Assembly: GCF_039536245.1 (NCBI RefSeq)
Contig: NZ_BAAAYN010000047.1
Coordinates: forward strand, 78,105 to 142,104
DNA from: Cryptosporangium minutisporangium
Lineage (GTDB): Bacteria > Actinomycetota > Actinomycetes > Mycobacteriales > Cryptosporangiaceae
Reading direction: 5' to 3'
Length of the DNA stretch: 64,000 bases
Shown: positions 11,501 through 23,500 of the stretch, one piece after another
Layout of the letters: each line of letters opens with the position of its first letter
Position numbering within the stretch: position 1 is the first letter of the stretch
Notes under the pieces: model-generated
The model's database searches: none
What the model was told of the DNA's origin: nothing
Seen by the model: only the letters and a program-made list of their open reading frames with translations
Translations under genes and position numbers: made by a program

Positions 11501-14500
11501 ACGTGTAGATCACGTAGGCGGTGTGGTCCGCGCGCAGCGGTTCCCGCCGGTCGGCGTCGGTGACCGGCCCGTCGGGGTACTCCCGCAGCGCGATGCTTAG
11601 GGCCGGATCGTCGAGAACCAGCGGCCGCGTCGCGGTCCCCAGGCCGTGGAGCGTGGCCAGCTCGGCGATCAGGGCGGCCGGCGCGGCGTCGGCGACGATG
11701 TGCCGAAGGCGGCTCGCCGGGGCGGTGAGGTCGACCGGCAGGTACGCGGCGCCCGCCTTGAGCACCGCCAGCACCGCGACGACGAGGTCGGCGGAGCGGC
11801 GCAGGGCGATCGCGACCCGGTCCTCCGGGCCGACGCCGCGCGCGATCAAGAGCCGCGCGAGCCGGTTCGAGCGGGTGTCCAGCTCCCCGTAGGTCAGCGC
11901 GCTGCCCCGGTACGTCACCGCGACGGCGTCGGCCGTGGTCGGCGCGGCGGCGAACGCGTCGGCGAGCGTCGTGACCGGACCGCTGACGGTCAGCAGCCCA
12001 CCCAGCGCCGGCCCGTCGCCGCCCGGCCGCGTCCCGGCGGGGCGCGCCTCCTCGGGACGCGCCTCGCCGGGGAGGCGCAGCTCGAGCCCGGCGACCGGGG
12101 TGCCCAGATCCGTGACGATCTGGTCGAGGACCTGTTCGACCCGGGCCAGCGTCCGCTCCGCGTCGGCGGAGGAGACCAGGCCGACGTCGTACTTCAGCTC
12201 CAGCGTCAGACCGTCGCCGGGGAACGCGACCAGCGCCACCGGGTAGTGCGGCGAGTCGGTGCCGGTGAAGCCGGCGACGGTCAGCTCCTCCGGGCGGTCG
12301 GAGCCGCGGACCGCCGGGAAGTTCTCGACCACGACCATCGTGTCGAAGAACTCCCGGACGCCGACCGCGCGGGCCAGCTCCGCCAGCCCGACCTGCTGCA
12401 CGTCGAGGACGTCGGTCTGCTGTTCGTGCAGCCTGGTGAGGACCGCACCGAGGGGCTCGGCCGGCGTCCAACGCATCGGTACCGGGATCGTGTTGATCAG
12501 CAACCCGACGATGCTCTCGACGCCCGGCAGCTCGCCACCGCGGCCGGAGACCGTGGAGCCGAACACCACCTCGTCGCGGTCGAGCAGTCCGCCGAGCACC
12601 AGGCCCCACGCCCCGTGCAGCACCGTGCTCAGCGTGACGCCGTGTGCGCGAGCGGCGGCGGTGAGCGCGGCGGCGCGCGACGGGTCGAGCGTCCGGAACA
12701 CGCTGTCGTGGCGGTCCGGGACGGCTCCGACCGCGACCGGCACCAGCGTCGTCGGCTCGACCCCGGTGAGCGCCCGTACCCAGATCTCCCGCGCGGCGTC
12801 CCGGTCACTGCCCACCCGGCCGACGACGTGCGCCACGTGATCGGCGAACGTCACCGGCGGCTCCCCCAGTGCGTAACCGGCACCGGACCGGCCGCGCCGG
12901 TAGGACTCCACGACATCGCTGAACACCAGCGGGTACGACCAGCCGTCGGCCAGGATGTGGTGCATCGTCTCGACGAGCCGGTGCTCGTTCTCCGAGAGCG
13001 ACACCAGCGCGTACCGCACCAGCGGCGGCTCGGCCAGGTCGAACGGCTGGGCGAGCTGGTCGGCGCAGATCCGGGCCAGATCCTCTTCGCCTCCGGTGAA
13101 CTCCCTCCAGGGCAGCTCGACCGCCTCGGCGATCACCTGGACGACCCGGCCATCGCTGAGCGGGCGGTAGCTCGCCCGCAGCGCCTGGTGCCGGTCCACG
13201 GTGGCCTCGACCGCCCGGCGCAGCGCGGACGCGTCGACCGGACCGGTCAGCCGGGCGACCTGCTGGACGACGTACGAGTCCTTCCCCGGCTCCGCGATCG
13301 ACGACTGGAAGTACATCCCCTCCTGCAGCGGCAGCAGCGGCAGGACGTCCTGAAGTCCGGCGGGGTGCGCCTCGAGCGCGTCCACATCGGCCTGGGTCAG
13401 CGGAACCAGCGGGAAGTCCGACGGGGTGGCGCCGGTCAGGTCGGCGCAGGCGACCAGCGCACGCAGCGCCTCGGCCCACCGCTCGGCGAGCGCACCGATC
13501 TCCTCTGCGGTGAGGACGCCGGTCGGGTAGGCCAGCGTCGCGCTGAACGTCGGCCCGTCCGGCCCGTCCTGGACGAGCGCGTTGACCTCCAGCGTCATCG
13601 CCGGGTTGGTCGGGTCGACGCCCTCGCGGAGCGCCTCGACGGCCGCCCAGTCCGTGTCCGGATCGGCGCCGAAGCGGCCGAGGTAGTTGAACAGGATCTG
13701 CGGCGGGTCGCCCACGGTGTCGTCGTCGCGCAGGTACCGCAGGATGCCGTAGCTCAGACCCTTCGACGGGATCCCGCGTAGCTGCTCCTTGACCGCCTTC
13801 ACCGCGCCCACCAGCGCAGGGCCCCCGTCGACGACGTCGTCCCAGCGCAGCGCACCGGGGTCGAGCCGAACCGGGTGGATCGCGGTGAACCAGCCGACGG
13901 TCGCCGAGAGGTCGGGCAGCGACTCGAACAGTTCGCTCTCGCGGCCGTGCCCCTCCAGGCTGAGCAGGGTCGGTCCGCTCTCCTGGCCACGATCGCGCCG
14001 CCACTCGGCGAGCGCCAGCGCGAAGCCGGCGAGCAGCACGTCGTTGACCCGGCCGCGGATCGCGGCGGGTACCCGGCCGAGCAGGTCCGCGGTGACGTCC
14101 GGCGGCAGCGCGAGGCTCACCGAGGCGACGGTGCCGCCGGTGTCGACCGCCGGGTCGACCGGGCGGCTGCCGAGCGTCGGATCACCGGTGGCGAGTACGT
14201 CCCGCCAGTACGCGCGGTCGGCCTCGACGTCGGCGGCGCGGACCAGCTCGGACCAGGTGCGGAAGCTGGTCGGGACCGCGGGCAGCGCGGGGGTGCCGCC
14301 CGCGGCCAGCTGCGCCCAGGCAGCGGCGAGGTCGGCGGTGAGGATGCGCCAGGAGACGCCGTCGATCACCAGGTGGTGCACGACGAGCAGCAGCCGTCGC
14401 CCGGCCTCGTCCCAGACCGCCCGCAGCATGAGGCCGGCGTCCGGGTCGAGCAGGGCCGCGGTGGCGTCCGGGTCCAGCGCGCTGCTCCCGGCGTCCGGGC

Positions 14501-17500
14501 CGAGCAGCGCCGCGGCGGCGTCCGGGTCCAGCGCGCTGCTCCCGGCGTCCGGGTCGAGCAGCGCCGCGGCGGCGTCCGGGTCCAGCGCGCTGCTCCCGGC
14601 GTCCGGGTCGAGCAGCGCCGCGGCGGCCTGCGGGTCGAGCGCGCTGCTCTCGGCGAGCAGCGCCGACGCGTCGACCGCGCCACGCGGCGGCACGGTAAGC
14701 ACCCACCCGCCGTCGCGGTCGAGGCGGGCTCGCAGCAGGTCGTGGCGATCGACGAGCGCCTGGAGGAGCTGGTCGAGCTGGTCGCGGCGTAGCCCGGCCG
14801 GGGTGCGCAGCACCATCGACTGGTAGAAGCCGGTCAGCGGCGTCTCGGCCTGCTCGGTCTCGGCGAGCATCGGCGTCAGCGCGACCGTGCCCACACCGCT
14901 GTCGACGACGTCCGGCCGGGCCACCGGCGCCGACGCGGGCAGCGCCGCCGCGAGCGCCTGCACGGTCCGGCGGCGGAAGATGTCGCGCGGAGTGAGCGAC
15001 AGCCCGGCAACACGGGCCTTCCCGCTCACCGCGATCGACGAGATGCTGTCGCCGCCGAGCGCGAAGAAGTCGTCGTCGATCCCGACCTCGGGCAGGCCGA
15101 GGACGTCCGCGTAGATGTCGCAGAGCACGGTCTCGGCCGCGTCCCGGGGCGCGCGGTTCCGACCGCCGCCGGGCGGCGTCGGCGCCGGCAGCGCCTTGAC
15201 GTCGAGCTTCCCGTTGACGGTCAGCGGCAGCTCGTCGACGACTCCGAACCGGGTGGGGACCAGGTAGTCCGGCAGCCGTTCGGAGAGCGTGGCCCGGATC
15301 CGCGCCGGAAGATCGGTCGCCTCCCCGGCCGGGACGACGTACGCGGCGAGTAGCTTCGTGTTCGTCGCCGGGTCGGTCCACGCGATCGCCGCGGCCTGCC
15401 GCACCTCCGGCAGCGCGGAGAGCGCGGCCTCGACCTCGCCCAGCTCGATCCGGTACCCCCGGATCTTCACCTGGTCGTCGCTGCGCCCCAAATAATCGAG
15501 GTTCCCAACTGGGTCTCCAGCCCGCTGCCGCACGAGGTCACCGGTGCGGTACATGCGCCCACCGGGGACGTGCGGGTCGGCGACGAAACGACTCGCGGTC
15601 AACCCGGACGCGTTGAGGTATCCCCGGGCCAGGCCGGCGCCGGCGATGTAGAGCTCACCCACGACGCCCGGGCGCACCGGCCGGAGCCAGCCGTCCAGGA
15701 CGTAGCCGCGGGTGTTCCAGATCGGGGTGCCGACGGTCGGGGTCGCCGAGTCGGCGGTGCCGCCACCGAGCGTGTTGATCGTGTACTCGGTCGGGCCGTA
15801 CAGGTTGTACCCGGTCGGACCGTCCGGCGTGGACAGCTTCTCCCACACCGCGTCGCTGACCGCTTCGCCGCCGAGCAGCACCAGGCAGGGCGGGTACCCG
15901 GCCGGATCCAGTAGGCCGCTGTCGAACAGGTGATGGGCGTAGGTCGGTGTCACGTTGAGGACGTCGATCCGGTTCGCCCGGCAGTAGGCCACCAGCGCGA
16001 CGGCGTCCCGGCGCAGCTCCTCGTCGCAGACGTGCACCTCGTGGCCCTCGACCAGCCAGAGCAGTTCCTCCCACGACATGTCGAAGGAGAACGAGACCGT
16101 GTGGGCGATCCGCAGGCGGCGGCCACCGGCCCGGGCCACGGTCGGGTCGAAGATCTCGGCCCGGTGGTTGAGCTGCATGTTCGTCAGCCCGCGGTACGGC
16201 GTGACGACGCCCTTCGGCTTGCCGGTGGAGCCGGACGTGTAGATCACGTACGCGGGGTGCTCCAGCGTCAGCTCTCCCCGCTCCACCGGAGTGCTGGGCA
16301 TCGCGTCCAGTTCGGCGCGGGTGGCCTCGTCGTCGAGCGCCAGGACGTCGCCGCCGAGCGTCCGCTGGGCGTCGATCAGCCCGGGGTGCGCGCTGGTGGT
16401 CAGCAGGAGCACCGGCCGGGCGTCCTCGACCATCCCGGCCAGGCGCTCCACCGGGTGGTCCAGCTCCAGCGGCAGGTACGCCGCACCGGACCGGAGCACC
16501 GCGAACAACGCCACGACCATCTCGACGCTCCGCGGCAGAGCGAGTGCGACGATCCGCTCCGGTGCGGCGCCGTGCGCGCGCAGCAAATGGGCGAGCCGGC
16601 TGATTCGCGCGTCCAGCTCGGCGTAGGTGAGCGTGCCCTCCTTGGCCACCAGGGCGATCTGATCCGGGACCTCGGCGGCCCGCTCGGCGAGCAGCTCCGC
16701 GATCGTCGCGTCCGGGATCTCGTGCTCGCACGCCGCCCAGTCGGCCGCGAGCGTGGCCCGGTCGGCGTCGAGCAGCAGGTCGAGGTTCGCGGCGGAGCGG
16801 TCCAGGCCCGCCGCGCCGTCCGCCAGCGTCGTGAGCAGCCGGGTGAACCGGTCCATCAGCGCGCGGGCCTCGGCCTCGCTCACCAGGTCCGGCCGGTACT
16901 CGAGCTTGAGCTTGAGGCGTTCGCCCGGGGTGAGGACCCAGGTCAGCGGGTAGTGCGTCGTGTCGTGGTAGTCGACGGCGGTGATGCCCTGGGCGGCGTC
17001 CAGGTCGCTGAACGTCTCGTCGCCGAGGAAGTTCTGCAGCACGTAGAGCGTGTCGAACAGCGTCTCGGCACCGGCGACCCGCTGGATGTCCCCCAGACCC
17101 AGGTAGTCGTGCGGGGTCAGCTCGACCCGGTCGTCCTGGATCTGACGGGCGAGCGCGGCGACCGTGGTCTCGGGGCGGGCGGTGACCCGCACCGGCACCG
17201 TGTTGAGGAACAGGCCGACGACGTCCTCGACGCCGGGCAGGTCGGCCGGGCGTCCGGCGACCGTGGTGCCGAACACCGCGTCGGCGGTTCCGGTTTGGCT
17301 CCCCAGCAGAAGGCCCATCGCGGCGGTGAGCAGCGAGTTCAGCGTCACCCCCGCGGCGCGCGCCTGGTCGGTCAGCCGGGCGGAGACGTCCGGCGCCAGT
17401 GCGTCGAGAATCCGGTCGGAGAGCACCGGCTCGCGCCCGATCGCGGCCGGGACCAGCAGCGTCGGCTCCAGCCCGGACAGCGCGTCCGCCCACGCGCGGC

Positions 17501-20500
17501 GGGACACGTCGACGTCCTGCCGGGCGATCCAGCGCAGGTAGTCCGGGAACTCGGTGCGCTCGTCGGGGAGGGCACCCTGGGTGCCGCGCGAGTCGTAGAG
17601 CGCGAACAGGTCGCGGAGCACCAGCTCGCGGGACCAGCCGTCCCACAGCAGGAAGTGCGACGTGAGCAGCAGCCGGTCCCGGCCGTCCGGGCCCCGCACC
17701 ACCGTGAGGCGCACCAGCGGTGGCCGGGTGAGGTCGAACGGACGGTCGCGGTCCTCGGCGAGCACCACCTCGAGCGCCTGGTCGTCGGCGACCTCGATCC
17801 GGGTGACCGTCGCGTCGGCCTCGGCGGCGATGTACTGGACCGGCGTGGGCACACCGGTGGCGGTGAACCCGGCCCGGAGCGTCGGGTGGCGCCGCAGCAG
17901 CGCCCGGAACGCGAGCGTGAGCGCGTCGACGTCGAGGCGACGGTCGAGGTGTAAGACGTTCTGCGCGACGTAGGTCCCGGTGATGGCCTCGTAGGACGCC
18001 TGGAAGTAGACACCCTGCTGGAGCGGTGAGAGGCCCCAGATCTCGGCGACCGGCACCGGCGCGGCCGCGACGACCGCGTCGATCTCGTCCTGCGTCAGCG
18101 TGACCGTGGTGAGTCGCTCCGGGATCAGCCGCCCCGCCTCCGCCGCGGACCCGGCCTCCGTCGTGAATCCGGCCTCAGCCGCGGACCCGGCCACCGTCGA
18201 CGCGTGCCGCGCCGCCTCGGCGAACTCGGTGACGGCCGCCTGCCACTCGGCGGCGAGCCGCGCGCCGACCGTCTCGTCCAGCGCGTCGGCCGGGTGCCGC
18301 AGCGTCAGCTCGACCGCCGGACCGTCCGGTGCAAGGCCTGCGGCCACGTCGCACTCGACGGCGTACCAGGCGCCGAGGAACGGGTCGCCCGACGGCGGCA
18401 CCACCCGGCGCTCCCACGGCGGCGCGGCCGGCTGCGTCCGCGTGGATGCCGCGAACCCGCTCAGCCGGAGCAGCACCTGCGGTGCGGACGCCGCGGCGAG
18501 TGCCCGACCGGCCCGTGGGTGCAGGTAGCGCAGCCCGCCGAAGCCCACGCCGGAGTCGGGCAGCGCGGCGAGCGCGTCCGCGGTGTCGGCCAGCAGTGCG
18601 TCCGGCTGGTCGGCCGCCGGTCCGAACCGGGCCGGGACGGTCAGCCCGAGCTGCCCGACCGTGCGCGACAGGTCGAGGCCGGGATCGACGGGAACCCGGT
18701 CGCGGGCCGTGCGCTCGACGTCGACCAGCAGGTCGGTTCCGCCGGGCAGCGCACCCTCGGCCCGCAGCCGGTCGACGGCGCGACGCAGCGAGGCCAGGGT
18801 GTACTGCTCGGCGGTGGCCTCCCCGGACCCCGCGAGCCACTCGGCGACCGCACCGCCGACGCGCGCGCGGTGGCTGACCGGCGCGCCTGCGCCGAGGGCC
18901 CCCGGAACCAGATCGGCACCCGGGACCAGGTCCGCACCCGGCCGCAGTACGCCCTTCCAGGTATCGAACTCCGCGATCCGGCTGCCGGCCTCCTCGACGA
19001 CGAGCCGCGCGTACCGCCGCAGCGACGTCGGTACCGGGCCGAGCCGGGGGCGGCGTCCGTCCGCGATCGCGGCGCACGCGTCCGCCAGGTCGGCGTGGAC
19101 GATCGGCCAGGACGCGTCGTCGAGCAGCAACGGGTGCGCGACGAAGAGCAGCCGGCCGTCCAGGTCGGCACCGGCGTCGAACCAGACGACGGCGAGCGGG
19201 GCGTCCTCGCTGACGGCGACCGGCTCCGCCGCGGCGGCAGCGTCCGGGTCGGTGTCCTCGTCCACCGGAACCCGCCGGAGGACGTCCGGCTGCGGTCCCG
19301 GCGGTGGCACCTCGAGCGTGAGGAACACCCCGGACTGCCGCTCCGGACGTAACCGCAGACCGTCGTGGTGGTCGAGCACCACCTGCAGCGCGCGCTCCAG
19401 CACCGGCAGCGACAGTCCGGCCGGTGCGGTGACCAGGCTGGTCAGCCGGTAGTCGCCGAGGTCGTCGAGCTCCGACCACCGTTCGAGCGTCGGCAGCAGC
19501 GGTACCGCGCCGATCGCCTCGGGATCGGTGGTTACGGTGTCTCCGAGCTGGGCGTCGAGCGCCTCGGCGGTACGGGCGCGGAAGACGTCCTGGGTGGACA
19601 GCGGCATCCCGTCCTTTCCGAGGCGGTGCACGAGGCGGATCGCGGTGATGCTGTCGCCACCGAGCGCGAAGAAGTCGTCGCGCGCACCGACCCGGGACCG
19701 CCCCAGCACGGCGGCGACGTGCGCGGCGATCCGCTCGGCCCGCGGGCTCGCCGGAGCGTCTGGCGACGGGTCCGCTGCCGGGTCGGGCAGGGCAGACCGG
19801 TCCCGCTTGCCGTTGGGCAGCAGCGGGATCTCCTCCAGCAGCGTGACCGTGCCGGGGATCAGGTGGCCGGGCAACTCCGTGCGCAGCGCGGCGAGCACCG
19901 CCTCCGGCCTCAGCGCGGTCCCGGCGGGCACGACGTAGGCGTGCAGGGAGCGCGCGCCACCGTCGGCGCCGCGGACCGTGGCGACCGCGTCCGCCACCCC
20001 GGGCACCCGCCGCAGCACGGACTCCACCTCCGGAAGCTCCACCCGGTGCCCGTTGACCTTGACCTGGTCGTCGACGCGGCCGAGGAACTCGATCCGTCCG
20101 TCGGGCGTCCAGCGGCCGCGGTCGCCGGTGCGGTACAGCCGTGCGCCCGGGGCGCCGAACGGATCGGCGACGAACCGGGCCGCGGTCTGCGGGCCCTGTC
20201 CCAGGTACCCGAGCGCCAGCTGCACGCCGCCGACGTAGATCTCGCCTGCGGTGCCCGGCGGAACGAGTCCGAGGGCGGCGTCCAGGACGTAGACCGTGGT
20301 TCCGGGCACCGGCGCGCCGAGCGTCACCGGCTCGCCCGGCCGGACGACCCCGGCCAGCACGTCGCCGGCCACCTCGGACGACCCGTAGGAGTTGACGATC
20401 TCCGCGGCGGGACTGGCCGCGGCGAGCGCGCGGACGGTGTCGCCGGTCAGTGGCTCGCCGGACACGATCCAGCGGCGGACGCCCCGGAGGCGCTCCGGCG

Positions 20501-23500
20501 CGGTCTCGGCGAGCGCCGCGGCCAGGCTCGGCACCGCGAGCAGCTGCGCGGCGCCGGACTCCTCGACCAGGCGGGTGAGCGCCGCACCGTCGGCGCTGGT
20601 CACCGCGTCGGCGAGCACCATCGTGGCGCCGGCGACGAGGCCGCCGAGCAGTTCGGTGGTGCCGTCGACGAAGCTCAGCGAGCTGCGCGCGACCCGGACG
20701 TCGTCCCCGGCCGGGGTCCAGGAGCGGGGAGACCAGGAGCGCCGGGCCCAGGCCAGCCGGTTGGCGAGGCCGGCATGGGTGCCGACGACCGCCTTCGGCC
20801 GCCCGGTGGAGCCGGACGTGAAGATCACCGTGGCCGGGTCCAGCGGAGCGACCGCGATCGGGCCTGCGGGCTCGGCACGACAGTCCGCGATCCGCACCGT
20901 CGGCGCCGGGAAATCGTCGTCCCCGTCGGTCAACACGTACGCAGGGCGGGCCACGTCGAGCATGAGCCGGACCCGCGCCGCCGGGTACGCCGGGTCGATC
21001 GGGAGGTAGGCCGCGCCCGCGCGGAGCACGCCGAGCACCGCAACCGGCAGCTCGGCGGTCCGCTGCGCGGACACCGCCACCACGTCGCCGCGGTGGACGC
21101 CCGCGGCCGCCAGGGTCGCCGCGACCGACGCGCTGCGACGATCCAGCTCGGCGTAGCGCAGCCGGGTGTCCCCGGCCACCACCGCGACGCGCTCCGGGTG
21201 GGCGTGGACCGCGGCGTCGAACATCGCGACCACGGTGTCCACCGGGCCGGTGTCCGCGCCGACGCCCGCGCCGAGAAGCCGGCCGCGCTCGGCGTCGTCG
21301 ACCAGGGCGAGCCGGGAGACGCGCTGGTCCGGGGCGTCGATCAGCGCGCCCAGCACCGCGGCGTACCGCTGCAGCAGCGCCTGGGCGCCGGCGTCGTCGA
21401 GGAGCCGCTCGTCGTGGGTGATCGCCAGCTGCACGGTGTCGCCCGGACGCGCCATCAGCGTCACCGGGTAGTGCGGCGCCTCGACGACGTCCAGACCGGT
21501 GACGCGCAGCGCTGCACCCTCCGGCGACCCGGGGAACGGGTAGTTCTCGATCACCAGCAGCGTGTCGAACAGCTCGGGCAGCCCGACCCGTCGCTGGACG
21601 GCGGCGAGCGCGGCGTGTTCGTGCTCGACCAGGCCGCGCTGGGCGTCGGCGTAGCGGCGGACGACGTCGGCGAGCGTGTCGTCGGGCTCCCAGCGGACGC
21701 GCGCAGGCACCGTGTTGATCAGCAGGCCGACCATCGTGTCCAGCCCGGGCAGGTCGCCGGAGCGCCCGGAGACCGTCGATCCGAACAGGACGTCCGAGCG
21801 GTCGGTGGCCCGGCCCAGGAGCACACCCCACGCCGCGGCGAGCACGTTGCTGACGGTCAGGCCCTGGGCGCGGGCCCAGGCCTGCAGCCGGTCGCCCGGC
21901 AGCTCCAGCCGGACCCGTCCGAAACCTTCGCCCGGTCGGGCCGGCGCCGGGAGCACATCGGCCAGGCGGGTCGGCTCGTCGATGCCCGTCAGCGCGTCTG
22001 CCACCGCGGAGACGTCGGCCTCGGCGTCGGTCAGCGTCCGGAGGAACTCCCGGTACGGCGTGGCGGGGGGCAGCGACGCGTCCTCGTGCAGCGCGACCAG
22101 GTCGCCGAGGACGAGCGGCACCGACCAGCCGTCGGCGAGCACGTGGTGGACGGTCTGCACCAGCACGTGCCGCTCGGCTCCCAGCCGCACCAGCGCGTAC
22201 CGCATCGCGGGCGGCCGGGCCAGGTCGAACGGCTCGGAGCGCTCGACCGCGGCGATCTGCGCGATCCGGTCCGCGACCGCGTCCGCGTCGGCGTCGGCGA
22301 GGTCGTGTGCGCGCCACGGCACCGGCGCGCGATCGGCGACGACGGCCCGCACGGTGCCGTCGCCCACCGGCCGGAACGCCGCACCGAGGTTCGGGTACCG
22401 GTCGAAGAGCTGCTCGGCGGCCCGCCGGAGCCGGTCGGCATCGAGCGGGCCGGTCAGCTCGATGATCTGCTGGACGACGTAAGGGTCGGCGTCCGGCGTG
22501 AACGTGGCGTGGAAGTACAGGCCCTCCTGCAGCGGTGCGAGCGGCAGCACGTCGCGCAGCCCGGGCGCCTCGGCGGCGAGCGCGTCGACGTCGTCCTGGG
22601 AGAGGGGCACGAGCGGAAAGTCCGACGGGGTGAAACCGGCGACCGTGTCGCTCTCGGCGATCGCGGTGAGCACGTCGGCCCAGTAGCCGCCGAGGGTCTC
22701 CACGTCCTCCGCGTCGAGGACGCCGTCGGGCCAGGTCAGCCGTGCCTCGAGGACCGGGCCGCGCGGGCCCTCCACCGCGATCGCGTTGATCTCCAGCACC
22801 CGGGGCAGCGGCATCCGCGGGTCGCGGCGCTCCAGCACGGTGTGGTCGGCGGACGTCAGCGACCAGGGGTCGGGGGCGTCGGCGGCGAACCGGCCGAGGT
22901 AGTTGAAGAGGACCTGCGGTGCCACCGCGAGGTCGGGCCGGGGCCGGTCACCGAGGTAGCGCAGCGCGCCGTAGCTCAGGCCGCGGTGCGGTACCGCGCG
23001 CAGCTGCTCCTTGACCGCCTTGACGCACGCGCCGAGGTCCGCGGTGTCGACCCTGAGGGCCACCGGGTACAGGGTCGTGAACCAGCCGACGGTGCGGGAG
23101 AGGTCGAGCGGCCTGCCGGGGAGCAGGTCCTCCTCGCGTCCGTGGCCCTCCAGCTCCAGGAGGACTGGGCCGTCCTGCCCCCGCCAGCGTCCGATCGCGA
23201 GGGTCAGGGCAGCGACCAGCGCGTCGTTGACGCCGCCGTGGATCGCGGCCGGGACCGGGCCGAGCAGCCGCGCGCTGACGTCCGGCGGGAGCGAGACCAG
23301 CAGCTCCTGCTCGGTCGCGACCGTGTCCCGGGTGGGGTCGAGCGGACGCCGCCCCAGGAGCGGGTCGGGGGTGGCGGCCACCTCCCGCCAGTACTGCTCG
23401 GCGTCGGCGAACGCACCCTCGCGAGTGCGGTCGCGGAGTGTGGCGGCCCACTCCTTGACCGACGTCGTCGGCGAAGGCAACGTGCCACCCTCGGCGGCGG

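Noticed and set aside
14433-14648. Tandem repeat considered as a CRISPR array
   Set aside because: Units are contiguous without spacers, in frame, and encode a repeated peptide within an E domain. No cas genes are present.
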